A stretch of DNA of 64,000 bases, taken from Voacanga thouarsii (lineage: Eukaryota > Streptophyta > Magnoliopsida > Gentianales > Apocynaceae). Of the stretch, positions 46,901 through 57,030 are shown piece after piece (the stretch's first letter is position 1; the number at the start of each line of letters is the position of its first letter). The notes beneath the pieces were generated by a model. The model saw only the letters and a program-made list of their open reading frames with translations, was not told the origin of the DNA and searched no databases. Where the stretch lies: contig JANUWF010003375.1 of the NCBI GenBank assembly GCA_026120185.1, forward strand, positions 3,057,736-3,121,735. The letters run 5' to 3'. Position numbers and translations under genes: made by a program.

Positions 46901-48560
46901 CCCGAATCATCGTCCAAAAGTCATGTTTTTAGTGGTTCTGCAAATAAAAACAACAATTCTTTGGCAATTGTGTCAGCCACATGATCTTTGTAATTCCTAA
47001 ACCTCTTCTCAGATTATTGAATCTTTCTTTGGCCAGAGGTTTTGTAAAAATATCAGCAAGTTATTCATCAGTTAAAATGTGTTTAACACATACATCTTCT
47101 TTGAGCACATGATCTATGATAAAATGATGTTTAACCTCAATATGTTTGGTCCTAGAATATTGAACATGATTCTTAGTTAGATTGATTGCACTTGTATTAT
47201 CACATAATATAGGTACGCAATTAAAATTGAGACCAAAATCAAGCAGTGTATTTTTCATCCACAGAATTTGAGCACAGCAACTTCTGGCTACAATGTATTT
47301 AGCCTCGGTTGTCGATAAGGATACACAGGCCTGCCTTTTGCTATGCCATGGCACTAGAGAGTGTCCGAGAAATTAGCAGTGCTCATTTGTGCTTTTTCAT
47401 TAAAATTTACACCTTGTATAGTCCGCATTAGTATAGCCTATAAGATCAAATGTATTAGCACGAGAATACTATAAGCCATAATCATACGTTCTAACCAAAT
47501 ATCTAAGAATGCATTTCACAGCACATAAGTGAGATTCCTTTGGGCATGATTGAAATCGGGCACAAAGGAAAACTGAAAACATGATATCTGGCCTGCTAGC
47601 AGTAAGATAGAGTAAACTTCCAATCATACCTCTATACTTTGATTCGTCTACCTTCTTACTCTTTTCATCCTTGTCAAGTTTTAGTGAAGTGCTCATAGGT
47701 GTGCTAATCTCTTTGGCTTTGTTCATACCAAGCCTTTGGAATAGTTTCTTAGCGTATTTAGCTTGATTTAGGAAGATTCTATCTTTGGTTTGTTTGATTT
47801 GTAGCCCGAGAAAGAAGTTGAGTTCTCTCATTATGCTCATTTTGAATTCTTGCTGCATTATCTTAGCACATGGAGTCATTAGTAGCACAAAAAATGATAT
47901 CATCAATACAAATTTGAATAATAAGATCATTAGAATTTTCTGACTTAATAAATAGTGTGGTATCGATCAAGCCTCTTGAAAAACCTTTTGAGAGCAAGAA
48001 TCCACTAAGCCTTTCATACCAAGTTCGTGGGGCATGTTTTAAACCATAAAGAGCCTTTGAGAGTTTGAAAACGTGATTTGGAAAATGCTCATGAATAAAA
48101 TTTGGAGATTGTTCTACATATACCTCTTCCTCAATAAAGCCATTTAAAAATACACTTTTAATATCCATTTGATAACGCATGAAATTTTTGAAGAATGCAA
48201 TGATAAGAAGCATTCTTATAGACTCTAATATAGCAATAGGAGCAAATGTTTCATCATAATCAACGTCCTTTTCTTGATTGAATCCTTGGGCTGCAATTAT
48301 AGCTTTATTTCTAATAACCACTCTATTTTTATTAAGTTTATTTCTAAAAACCCACTTGGTACCAATAACTAGATGATCAAGTGGTCTAGAGATGAGTTTC
48401 CAAACTTAATTTCTCTCAAATTAGTTCAGCTCTTCTTGCATAGCAATTATCCAAAAATCATCATGCAAGGCTACATCAATATAGTTAGGTTCTAAACTAG
48501 AGAGTAGAGCAAAATTATCTATGAAATGCCATTTAGTTTTAACTCCACAATAGCATCACC
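46901..48560 (-). pseudogene. pol: Reverse transcriptase and RNase H of the Sirevirus
   Basis: The RT N-terminal linker (NYIDVALHDDFWIIAMQEEL, about 48430-48500) leads into frame 47863-48321 with VDYDETFAPIAILESIRML, QMDIKSVFLNG, LYGLKHAPRTWYERL and the catalytic box ICIDDIIF (CIDD in place of YVDD). Frame 47469-47930 holds RELNFFLGLQIKQT, YAKKLFQRLGM, YRGMIGSLLYLTASRPDI. RNase H (47061-47354) reads LSTTEAKYIVARSCCAQI, CDNTSAINLTKN, SRTKHIEVKHHF. Then a stop replaces the Gln of TDEQLADIFTKP. RT and RNase H motifs are well kept, but stops separate the frames. Confidence 0.93.
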
Positions 48561-48774
48561 AATGATTTGCTCTTTTGGATGACCGATTTTGTACTTCCAA
48601 TCTCTTGGTAGTCCTTGATCCGTGAGCTCTCAGTTTCTTGCTTACTTTATTCAGCTTGTTGCTCTTCAAATTCCTCTTCTTTGACATGAGGGTCCAGCGG
48701 TGGTGCTTTGTGCTTTTCTGTCCCTCTTCCTTTTAAACTTCCTACATCATCATCATCTTTTCTTAAAGTATAAA

Positions 48775-50281
48775 TGTTAGATTAATAAAAAACAACATGA
48801 ATGGATAACAGTAGTATTAGAGCTAAACGATTAAGATCAATCTAGGAGTTACAGAATTACCTCTGTTCATCGTAATCAAGACCTCTGTCATTTGATTTTT
48901 TGGTGTATGTGCAACTCAAACGATCACTAGATGTTGTAATGTGCGAATGCACTCTATCGGATACACACGGTGAAAGAGCTCGTTACTCGGGAGTGCTAGC
49001 GCCTAGGATTTTGGGAGGCTTAATTTTTCTAGTAATGGAGGCACGAATGTTTTGACAAAGAACTAACATAAGAAGTCAGCTAGGGTTTTCTTTTTAAAAC
49101 CACCCGAACCTTTTGAAGTCCAACTCTCATAATATCTTATCATATTCTATTTTAAATTCAAATTAAATGAAAACTGATATGATAAGATTCTGCCAATATT
49201 TTGATAATTTAACTAATTAATTTATCGAGTCAGATTTTTATAATCTGGACATCCTCCAAATACATTGAATGTGTACATATTTCCAGATTCATTGTATCTG
49301 GTCATTTTTCTAGGTTCAATTAACCTAGACATATTTCCAGATATATCGAACCTGGTGACCAGAAATATAACCTAATGTGTTCGCTTAATCTGTGACTCTA
49401 TAGGTTCATTTAACACTGTTAGTGTGCTAAAATCACATTTAAATGGCTCATAAGTTATAAGCGATTTCTAGCAAAACATTATAACTATCCAGGTTAAATG
49501 AAGATCAGTGATCTATTTGAACCAAACTATAACTTTATATTTAGTCATTTTTGTCATACGATATCTAGATTAAGCATAAGGCACGGAGCATGTCATTCTT
49601 ATTAAACTTAATCAACTATTTCTTGATCTCATAGTAGACTGTTCAAACAAATGATATCAATATCTCAAATTGATATATTTGAGTACGGCCATACATTTTA
49701 ATAGTCTAACTTATGAAGGGGTTCATAGACATCGCTCCCAAAATTGGGAGGGACAAATTCCTTCACTATTAATCATATTCCTCTCTCTAGTTTATTTTAT
49801 ATTCAACCGTGGTCTAATTTATTAGTTGGTTAAAAACAACTTTAGACAATGTCAAAATATATAATTTATCAGATAGGAAACTATGATGAATTCAGGTCAA
49901 ATGACTTCTAATATCATTATAGCTAGAAAGCACTTATGACATATTCCATGAAGTATTCTCACAGTGGGTCATGTCCAATACAATGGTCTCTAACATTTAT
50001 TTATCTTTTGACTTGATATCACATATATCCATGACTAGTAAAATATAGCCATCAAGTCACAAATGTACTAATCTTAATTTATTATTATTCCACTAATAAT
50101 AATCGATCTGGGACAATTTAAGAATAGTCATTGTATTTGTTATAGAATTTTACTATCAAGTCATGTACGTGATGACCATAAAACTAAATACACTATTCAT
50201 GAAAAGAAATGCCTTATAGTATTACATAATACATAATGACATTAGTATAAGTACAAATTGTTTTAGGGCATATCCCTAACA
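48775..50281 (-). mobile_element. Solo Ty1/copia LTR (family 2) inside Sirevirus integrase
   Basis: On the minus strand it runs from TGTTAGGGATATGCCC to TTAATCTAACA, 1507 bases, the same family as 13959-15477 (1519 bases). The flanks ATAAA and GTCAT do not match. The host coding sequence on the two sides is not contiguous: integrase up to VLVDD on one side, the RT linker on the other. So a deletion accompanied or followed this insertion. Confidence 0.85.
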
Positions 50282-50956
50282 GTCATCTACTAAAACATAA
50301 GCACACCTCTTACCACCAAGGCTAGTGGTCCTTATTGGTCTAAACAAATCCATATGTATTAATTCAAAAGATTTTGAGGTAGAAATTATTTTTTTGGGCT
50401 TGAAAGAAGTTTTGATTTATTTTCCAAATTGGCATGCATAATATATTTTGCTTTTATCAAATTTTATTTTGGGTAATCCCCTAACAAGCTCTTTTGAGGA
50501 TAGTTTGTTTAGCAAATCAAATGATACATGGCCTAATCTTCTATGCCAAAGATAGCCATAATTGTCATGAATGGAGAGACATCTAATATCATGAGCTATA
50601 AGATCATCAAGATAGAATACATAAACATTCCCAACACGATTAACAACAAAGTTTGTTTCATTATTTTAACTATCCATAATAGAGCAAGAATCTTTCTCAA
50701 AAATGACTTTGCAACAATTGTCACATAATTGACTAATATTAAGTATGTTATATTTCAGCTCATCAATTAATAATATTTGTTTGATAATGGTTGAAGATCC
50801 TTTACCAATGCTACCTATGCCTAGAATTTTCCCTTTCTTGTTATCTCCAAAGGTAACAAATCTATCATTTTTTGCTTGCAAATCTTCTAATAGAGCCGCA
50901 TTTCCTATCATATGTCTTGAACATCCACTATCCAAGAACCACTTTGTGAAAGTCAT
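50282..50956 (-). pseudogene. Protease and N-terminal integrase of the Sirevirus
   Basis: The protease frame 50666-50956 reads FTKWFLDSGCSRHMIGN with catalytic DSG, then FGDNKKGKILGIGSIG and LNISQLCDNCCKVIFEKDS, standard for copia protease and the gag-pre-integrase segment. Next come HRRLGHVSFDLLNKLS and YYACQFGK, the integrase zinc-binding end (second Cys lost), then HMDLFRPIRT with the first catalytic Asp and KRCAYVLVDD. The frame ends there at the solo LTR, so the second Asp, the Glu and the C-terminal domain are missing. Confidence 0.9.
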
Positions 50957-51089
50957 TTTCTCTAATGAATGTACCTATACATGAGAATGTAGAGTGATTT
51001 TTCGTACCTATATTTTCTTGGGTTCACAGGGGTTAGTAATGGTTCTTCTAATTTTTCAAACTATTTTTGCACCGTATTCAACTTTCTTC

Positions 51090-52716
51090 TTAACATGACA
51101 CCTAGATGCTTTGTGACTAGATTTTTCACAATATATGCAATACTTGTGTGTCATATATGTGAGGCATCTTTTACAAAGTGAGATTTGTGATTTCTATCTT
51201 TGATCTCATGCCTATAACCTAGGCCATTTCGGTTTCCAGCTATGTGTTAAGCAGCAAGCATTTTTTCCAAGTTGTTTTTGCCATTTGTAAACTTTTCAAT
51301 GCATATAGTGAGATCTTCAACTCTATTTGTCATATTATCAAAATTGCTAACCATAGTTTCAAGAGAATGACTTTTATCACACAAGTATTCATTTTCTAGA
51401 GACACATGATGTAAGGCAGTGATGATGACATCCTTTTCCATATTTGCACACATATATGACTCAAAAGAGACTTTGTTCTTATTCAACAGCTTTGCATTCT
51501 CATCTAACAAGCAATCAATTTTCATCTTCATTTCTTTATTTCTTCTAGATAACTTTTTCAGTTCATGAAACATGTCAATTAGCAGATGATTAGGATCGTC
51601 AAGCTTTTCATGGTCAGAATTATGTAAATCGGATATGGAATTAGTGGTTGTAGGATTTACCTCATTTTCCATTGCCATGGAGTATATGTTGGTAGTCTCA
51701 TTTTCAGAATCTCCATCTTCCTCGGACTCGAACTCATTTTGGTCCCAAGTTCCCATTAGTCTTTTGCCCTTCTTTACTTTAAGATCCTTCTTCTTTTTTT
51801 TAACCATTCCACATTCTTTTTCTTTGGCTATTGAGCAGTTAGCAAATGAAATGTTCCGTGCTCTTTCATTCATGTCATTGAGGCTTAAATGATGAGGTTT
51901 GTCCTTTTCTTTTCACGAATTTCTTTCCCCTTTTAAAGTTTTCTTTGTTGAACATTCCTCCAAATTTCTTTGCAATCATTGCCAATTCTTCAGTGTCTAC
52001 TTTAGTCTCATCAGTCATCACAACTATCCGATTAACTACTTTCAGCTTCCTCATTTGCAACTTTTAGTGCTATTCTCCTTTTTCCTTTATCAAGATCATC
52101 AGATTCTCAAAACCTCTGGAGCTTTATTTCATGCATTAGGAGATAGCCAATTAGCTCTTTAGTCAGTAAGGATTTCAGATCCTTAGATTCTTCCACAGTT
52201 AGAGCTTTCGGTTGCCAGCTCTCAGGCGACACATCTAGAATTTTCTGTTTTGTTCACCAAGAGAATAGACTTTCCTATAGGCCTTAAGTCCATTTGCAAA
52301 TTTGTAAATCTGGTAAACATATCAATTATACTTTTATTTACTTCATCGTGAACAATTCATAATCAAGAATTAAAAGTCCCAACTTAGATTCTTTTACTTG
52401 ATTTGTCCCCTCATGGGTGACTTCAAGTAATTTTCACATATCATGGGCTAAATCATAGCTACTAACTTGGTTATATTCAGTGGCATCAAAGACACAACAT
52501 AGAATATTAATAGCTTGAAAGTTTAATGTCATTTTGACATTGTCTTCAGCATAAAATTTGTCACTTTGTTTAGGCACTTTTTTGCTATCAACAAATTTTG
52601 ACGGGACAAATTGACCATTCTCAATCAGATTCCACAGCTCAAAGTTGATTTAGCAAACATAAATTTTCATTTGTTGAGGATCCTTTAATATACAGAAGAG
52701 CAGATGAGTTTGCCAT
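51090..52716 (-). pseudogene. gag: gag of the Sirevirus (UBN2 type, zinc knuckle)
   Basis: Start ATG 52716 (MANSSALLYIKGSS). It continues with DLIENGQFVPSKF, a block ending CCVFDATEYNQVSSYDLAH, LLEVTHEGTNQVKESKL, then ILDVSPESWQPKALTVEE and LLTKELIGYLLMHEI, the UBN2-type gag pattern. The long frame 51247-51873 gives the middle section (GTWDQNEFESEEDGDSENE and a coiled-coil-like, Lys/Glu-rich part). A CX2CX4HX4C zinc knuckle, CIYCEKSSHKASRC, lies at about 51096-51150 just before the protease. Several stops and frameshifts. Confidence 0.88.
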
Positions 52717-52765
52717 GAGGATCTTTTCTACACAGTTGTCAGACTAAAATTAGAGTAGACTAAGC

Positions 52766-52777
52766 TTTGAAACCAAT
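52766..52777 (-). other. Primer binding site of the Sirevirus
   Basis: The minus strand reads TTGGTTTCAAAGC directly after the 5' LTR, a mutated TGGTATCAGAGC (10 of 12). Confidence 0.75.
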
Positions 52778-54055
52778 TGAAAAACCTTAGAGGGGGTGAA
52801 TAATGTTTTTGGAAAATTTAAAATGCTCTTTGAAAAGTTTATTTTGAGAAAACTCCTCCAAATTTTAGATTGAAGAGGCTTGCTACAATGACAGGTTTTC
52901 GAAATGACTTAACGATTAACTATACTTTGAATCAGACAAGACACGCATGCTAGAGTGAAAATGAGCTGGTGAGAACCATAAAGATTTCTTTTGAGTGATT
53001 AAAAAAAAATTTGTGCAAGGAAGATTGCAGCTGACCGAAATTAAATATAGAGAGAGATAAAACAAGATTTATAGTGGTTCGATCTACCAAAATTTATGTC
53101 CTACCAAGATCTACCAAGAACTACTTAAGGATTTTTAACTAGATTTCATTCACCCAACTTAATGGTATTAATCTATACCAAATAATTGAGAGGATCACCA
53201 TACTTGGTTTTACCAAAACCTCTCAATCAACCAACAAATCAAAGTTCGCCCCAAATGGGTTTTACACCACAACCTTGATGCATAGGATGATTGTAGAAAT
53301 GAAATGAAAATGGCTCATTCTTTTAAGCAGATATACAAGACAAATGAGCTCAAACAATCTTTACCTTTTTGACACAATTTGATTTCACTTTGAAGCACTA
53401 TGAAAAAGAAAATTTTTGTATTCTATAGAGGAAGAGTGTTTCTTAGAAGGATAGGACAAAAATCTACTTTCAAATCAAGTTTTGAAACCTTTTATAGAGG
53501 CAAAAAGGAGAGTTCCAATGGCTTGAAAATGGCTAATTTTTCGCTGTCAGATTTGCCAGAGTTTTGGACTCAAGTTTTGGATGATGGTGCATCCAAAATA
53601 TAAGCCCAAAATGGCACTTTTTCAGGAAGAATTGATTTGACACTGTTCACAGGATTTTGGATAAAGCTTTTAGACACAGAGTTACCCAAAATACTCAATC
53701 CAAAATTTTTAAAACTTAAAACTTTGAAATCTTTTTGTTTTAGTGCTTCAAGGTAGAATTAAACTGAATCATAGGATATAGAAGACTTAGGAATTTATAT
53801 AGATAATATCTTAACAAATATTCGTAGTCTAAGGTTCTTCCATAATGAATTCTTGGTATGCAATCTCTTAAGCTTGATCTTTTACTTGATCACTCATTCT
53901 CAGATTCTATTGCTTAAGAGTTGCTTAGCAATCTTATTTGTACGTCTTGGATGAACTGAAGTCAAACATGTCCTATAACTTATAGATCACATAAGTTAGT
54001 CCTCATCAGTGTTTGTTATAAGTCAAAACACAGGAAAATGCTCTTAGAGCTAACA
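52778..54055 (-). repeat. 5' LTR of the Sirevirus
   Basis: 1278 bases; the plus strand runs from TGAAAAACCTTAGAGGGGG to GAGCTAACA. It pairs with 42100-43366. TTTTGGAC and TCCAAAA motifs occur at about 53563-53600. Confidence 0.92.
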
Positions 54056-54715
54056 AGTACTATAGGCTTGTGACCTAGAATAATAAGACCGTGATGTCAC
54101 TGCAGCAATGCAAGGTTGAGTGCTATAAGGCTTAATCCCTGGCACAATAAGATTGTGATGCCAAAGGCGAAGCCTTGTGAGCTTTGCATGTAGGCCGACT
54201 TTCTATTGATAGAAGTGCCTACATTCCTAAAATTAGGGCAATAATGCTGGTCGAAATTTAATTTTACAAAATAATTGAATTTTAAATGAACTACCACTTA
54301 ATGAGCTGTAGAACTATTTTTTGTGGAAAATACAATGCTTTCTTGCAATGATTTTACAAAACAAAAGTTGATAATACTTTTGTCTTTTTGATTTATAAAA
54401 CACTAGCGAACATGGGACTTATTAAGTGATTTTTACTCACACATGTATTTCTTTTTGAAAATTTTAGGGATCAGAGGTGTAGCAAAAGCGCGGTGGACTC
54501 CTAGAGGCTTATGTTGTATCTCAGATCTATTGTGCTTTAAATAGGGTATTAGAAGACAGGCTTCATGTATCTTCTTGTATTTAAATAAAAGCATTTTGAT
54601 CCAAATTTCTGCTCTGTACTAAGTTCTTTATAAATACCCCTTGTCTGAGTAACTGGACGAGGCGACATCCCAGACAAGTGAAGCCTGCTACGCTATGGAA
54701 AGCTAAGGTGTTACC
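54056..54715 (+). mobile_element. Solo gypsy LTR E, last piece
   Basis: It contains the block GGGACTTATTAAGTG..TTTACTCAC, equivalent to GGACTTACTGAGATTTATTCTCAC at 25888, then CCCCTTGTCTGAGTAACTGG and GGCGACATCCC. It ends GGTGTTACC at 54715, where the family ends GGTGTTACA. CCTAG at 54716-54720 repeats 19573-19577. Confidence 0.85.
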
Positions 54716-54720
54716 CCTAG

Positions 54721-54841
54721 ATCGCTCTATGCTAAGGGTTCTTGAATCAATCTTGATTCTAAGGTTCTTGGATATTGATCTAGTAGATCTAATTCCAATC
54801 GTTTTGAGGTTTTAAGTCCTTATTTGTCTTAGGATTGCAAG
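54721..54841 (+). repeat. 3' LTR of element A, continuation
   Basis: The stretch from ATCGCTCTATGCTAAGGG to GTCTTAGGATTGCAAG matches 5' LTR bases about 11325-11445. The last 135 or so bases of the LTR are missing here, because another LTR begins at 54842. Confidence 0.9.
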
Positions 54842-56210
54842 TGATGCGTATGATTTGGGTGCATAAAAATCATTCAATTTTAAATCCATCCATATCCAAG
54901 TTTTAATTAAAACATTAATCCCAAATTACACATACGAGAAAGTATACTCATCGCAAGTATTGTATAGGAAATTAACGAGTATCAATCCTCAAAGAACAAC
55001 TACTATTATTTACCATTCTTTCATTGTTTAACCAATCCAATAAAGTGATAAAATGATAAAAAACGAAAATAAAGAAAAATATATACAAGGATGTAAGAAT
55101 TGCAATTTAGACAAATATTCTTGAAGACATGACAATGAATTACTTAGAAAATATCACAATCAATTATTATTTTGGTATTATGAAGGATTTAAAATAGATC
55201 TACTTTATTTACAATCCATGGAATCACTCTCTTCTAGTTAAATTAGTAAACATACTCTGTCTCAACCAATTTACCCAAAAGATGCATTAAAATTAATCCT
55301 CATATAAATTCTTATATTCTAGGTGATTTAAAGCATGAAATTAGTCAATGAATCTATAATCTAGCAATCATCAACTAATCTTTGATTACCCAAATTCTTG
55401 ACAATTAACCCCATTTTCAAGCAAATTAAGAGATAGCAAATTTGAAATTAATTAGATTGAAGTTATTATCAACCCCATTTTCAAGAAAGTTAACGATAAT
55501 AATCAATTAATCAATTCCGTAGTAAAAATACATAATCAAATCTCACGAAAAATAATTAATTGATCAAAAGACTAAATTAACTCAAGAAATCATGAATCTC
55601 AAAATAATGTCAAATTATAATAAAAATATGAACCACATAATTATTCTAGAAAAAGAAAATAAAAGCAAAAAAAAAAAAAAAAGAACTCATGGATAAACCA
55701 TTCTTTTTCTCCTTGAAAACCTTCTTGAATAATGCCATTTGATTGATGAATCTCCTTTTTTTGTGATTGATTGAAAGTTTCGATCCTTGGATTCATATGT
55801 TTCTCTTGTTTAAATAGGCTCACAAGAGGCCAAAATTCGTTCCCTAAATGTTCTAAGTCAAGTAGAAGTTGAAAAACACCAAAACTCCTAGGAAATTCTC
55901 AAATCCGCGCAAAACAGGAAAACATGCCGTCATTGTGTAGAGAAGAGCTAGCGCTGGCCATGTATTGGTTGCCCAATCATGCTCTATTTTCTTCAGCCAA
56001 TTCTCCTATTCCAGAGTTGGGCCAGCGCCGGCTATGAGAAGCTGCTCGACGATGAGCTTTTTTTGTCTTTTCCCCCCTTTTTTTGCACTAAAACACCAAA
56101 ACACATTTCCAAGAGTAAAATATGAAGGAATATGACTAGTTATTACATCAAATGTATCACAAAACATCCTCAAATAACTAGGACATTATTGATGAATTTA
56201 GTCCATATCA
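54842..56210 (-). mobile_element. Athila/Tat-like LTR
   Basis: The plus strand runs from TGATGCGTATGATTTGGG to TTAGTCCATATCA, 1369 bases. The minus strand starts TGATATGGACTAAATT right after a TTTGGGGAATT polypurine tract, so this is a 3' LTR. It contains the GC-rich GCGCCGGC cassette (about 55920-56050). The left flank is GCAAG. Confidence 0.7.
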
Positions 56211-56643
56211 AATTCCCCAAACATGAACCTTTGCTTGTCCTTAAGAAAAGTACTTTAAAATAAGGAAAAACAAGATAATCTTTCGAAAAGTTCAACTATA
56301 CAAAAGCCACAAATACCCTTCAAACTTTAGATATGACCTTGCATTCTTTCAACCCTTGAAAACATTCACAAATTGAAGTACTAGAGAAGACATATCAAGG
56401 CCCTTAAAGTCAAATTAAGCAAGTTTATACTTTGGTCTAAGAAAATTATTTCACCCTCCAAGAAAAAATGTAGATAACATGAATCATAGAAGTCAAGCTA
56501 TCTACCAACTCAAGCATTATAAATTCAAAAATTGCACAACTCAAGTCATGATTTATGGAAAACACTCCATTTCTTTTCTCTTATTTTTTTTCAATGACTT
56601 AGGGAATTTATAGACTCAAGTGAATGGATTTCTCTTCATGTAC
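56211..56643 (-). other. Polypurine tract and 3' UTR of Athila/Tat-like element
   Basis: The minus strand ends CATGTTTGGGGAATT before the LTR, a purine-rich tract. The rest is non-coding and resembles the 3' untranslated parts of Athila/Tat elements. It breaks at 56643, where a plus-strand copy of the same LTR starts. Confidence 0.6.
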
Positions 56644-57030
56644 TGATAGGGGCTAAATTAGTCATATTTTTCCTAGTTATTTGAGGCTTTTTTGCGATAC
56701 ATTTTGTCCAATAACTAGTCATATTCCTTCATATTTGTGATTTTACCCTTAGAAATGTATTTTGTTCATTATTTTAGATTTTTGGGGTAAAACGAAGCAA
56801 AAACGTCGTGAAACAGATTAGATGCGGTGCCGGCTAGGGCATTGGAATCGGTGCCGGCCATGCACTGGTTGGACGAACTTTGAGGCAATGAAAAATTGGT
56901 GAAATAAGACGGAACAGAGTGGAACCGGCACCGGCTCCAGTAGCCAAGGCAGCACCGGCTGCATTCTGGAATATATTGTGTGAAATTCAAGGAAAAATCG
57001 GCGAACAATTGGAGAAACAGAACATAAAGA
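56644..57030 (+). repeat. Inverted second copy of Athila/Tat-like LTR start
   Basis: It begins TGATAGGGGCTAAATTAG. Blocks CCTAGTTATTTGAGG and AACTAGTCATATTCCTTCAT match the reverse complement of 56210 downward. It includes the GTGCCGGC cassette (56820-56965). Similarity ends near 57000-57030. Confidence 0.7.

Larger units (their letters stand above)
42100..54055 (-). mobile_element. Sirevirus (SIRE/Maximus-type Ty1/copia), complete but mutated
   Basis: 11,956 bases, flanked by the perfect target duplication AGTAC (42095-42099 and 54056-54060). Minus-strand order: 5' LTR 52778-54055, primer site, gag, zinc knuckle, protease, integrase remnant, RT, RNase H, additional ORF, multiple polypurine tracts, 3' LTR 42100-43366. 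The lineage is supported by the RNase H and RT wording (YRGMIGSLLYLTASRPDI, SCCAQILWMK, TSAINLTKN), a UBN2-type gag, the extra ORF after pol and repeated polypurine tracts, all known Sirevirus traits. The two LTRs look about 88% identical by eye. A solo copia LTR replaces most of the integrase. Confidence 0.92.

Noticed and set aside
48813..48826. TAGTATTAGAGCT, primer-site-like, on the plus strand
   Set aside because: It lies inside the reverse-oriented family-2 LTR, at a place that aligns with ordinary LTR sequence in the sibling copy (about 15395-15420); chance resemblance.
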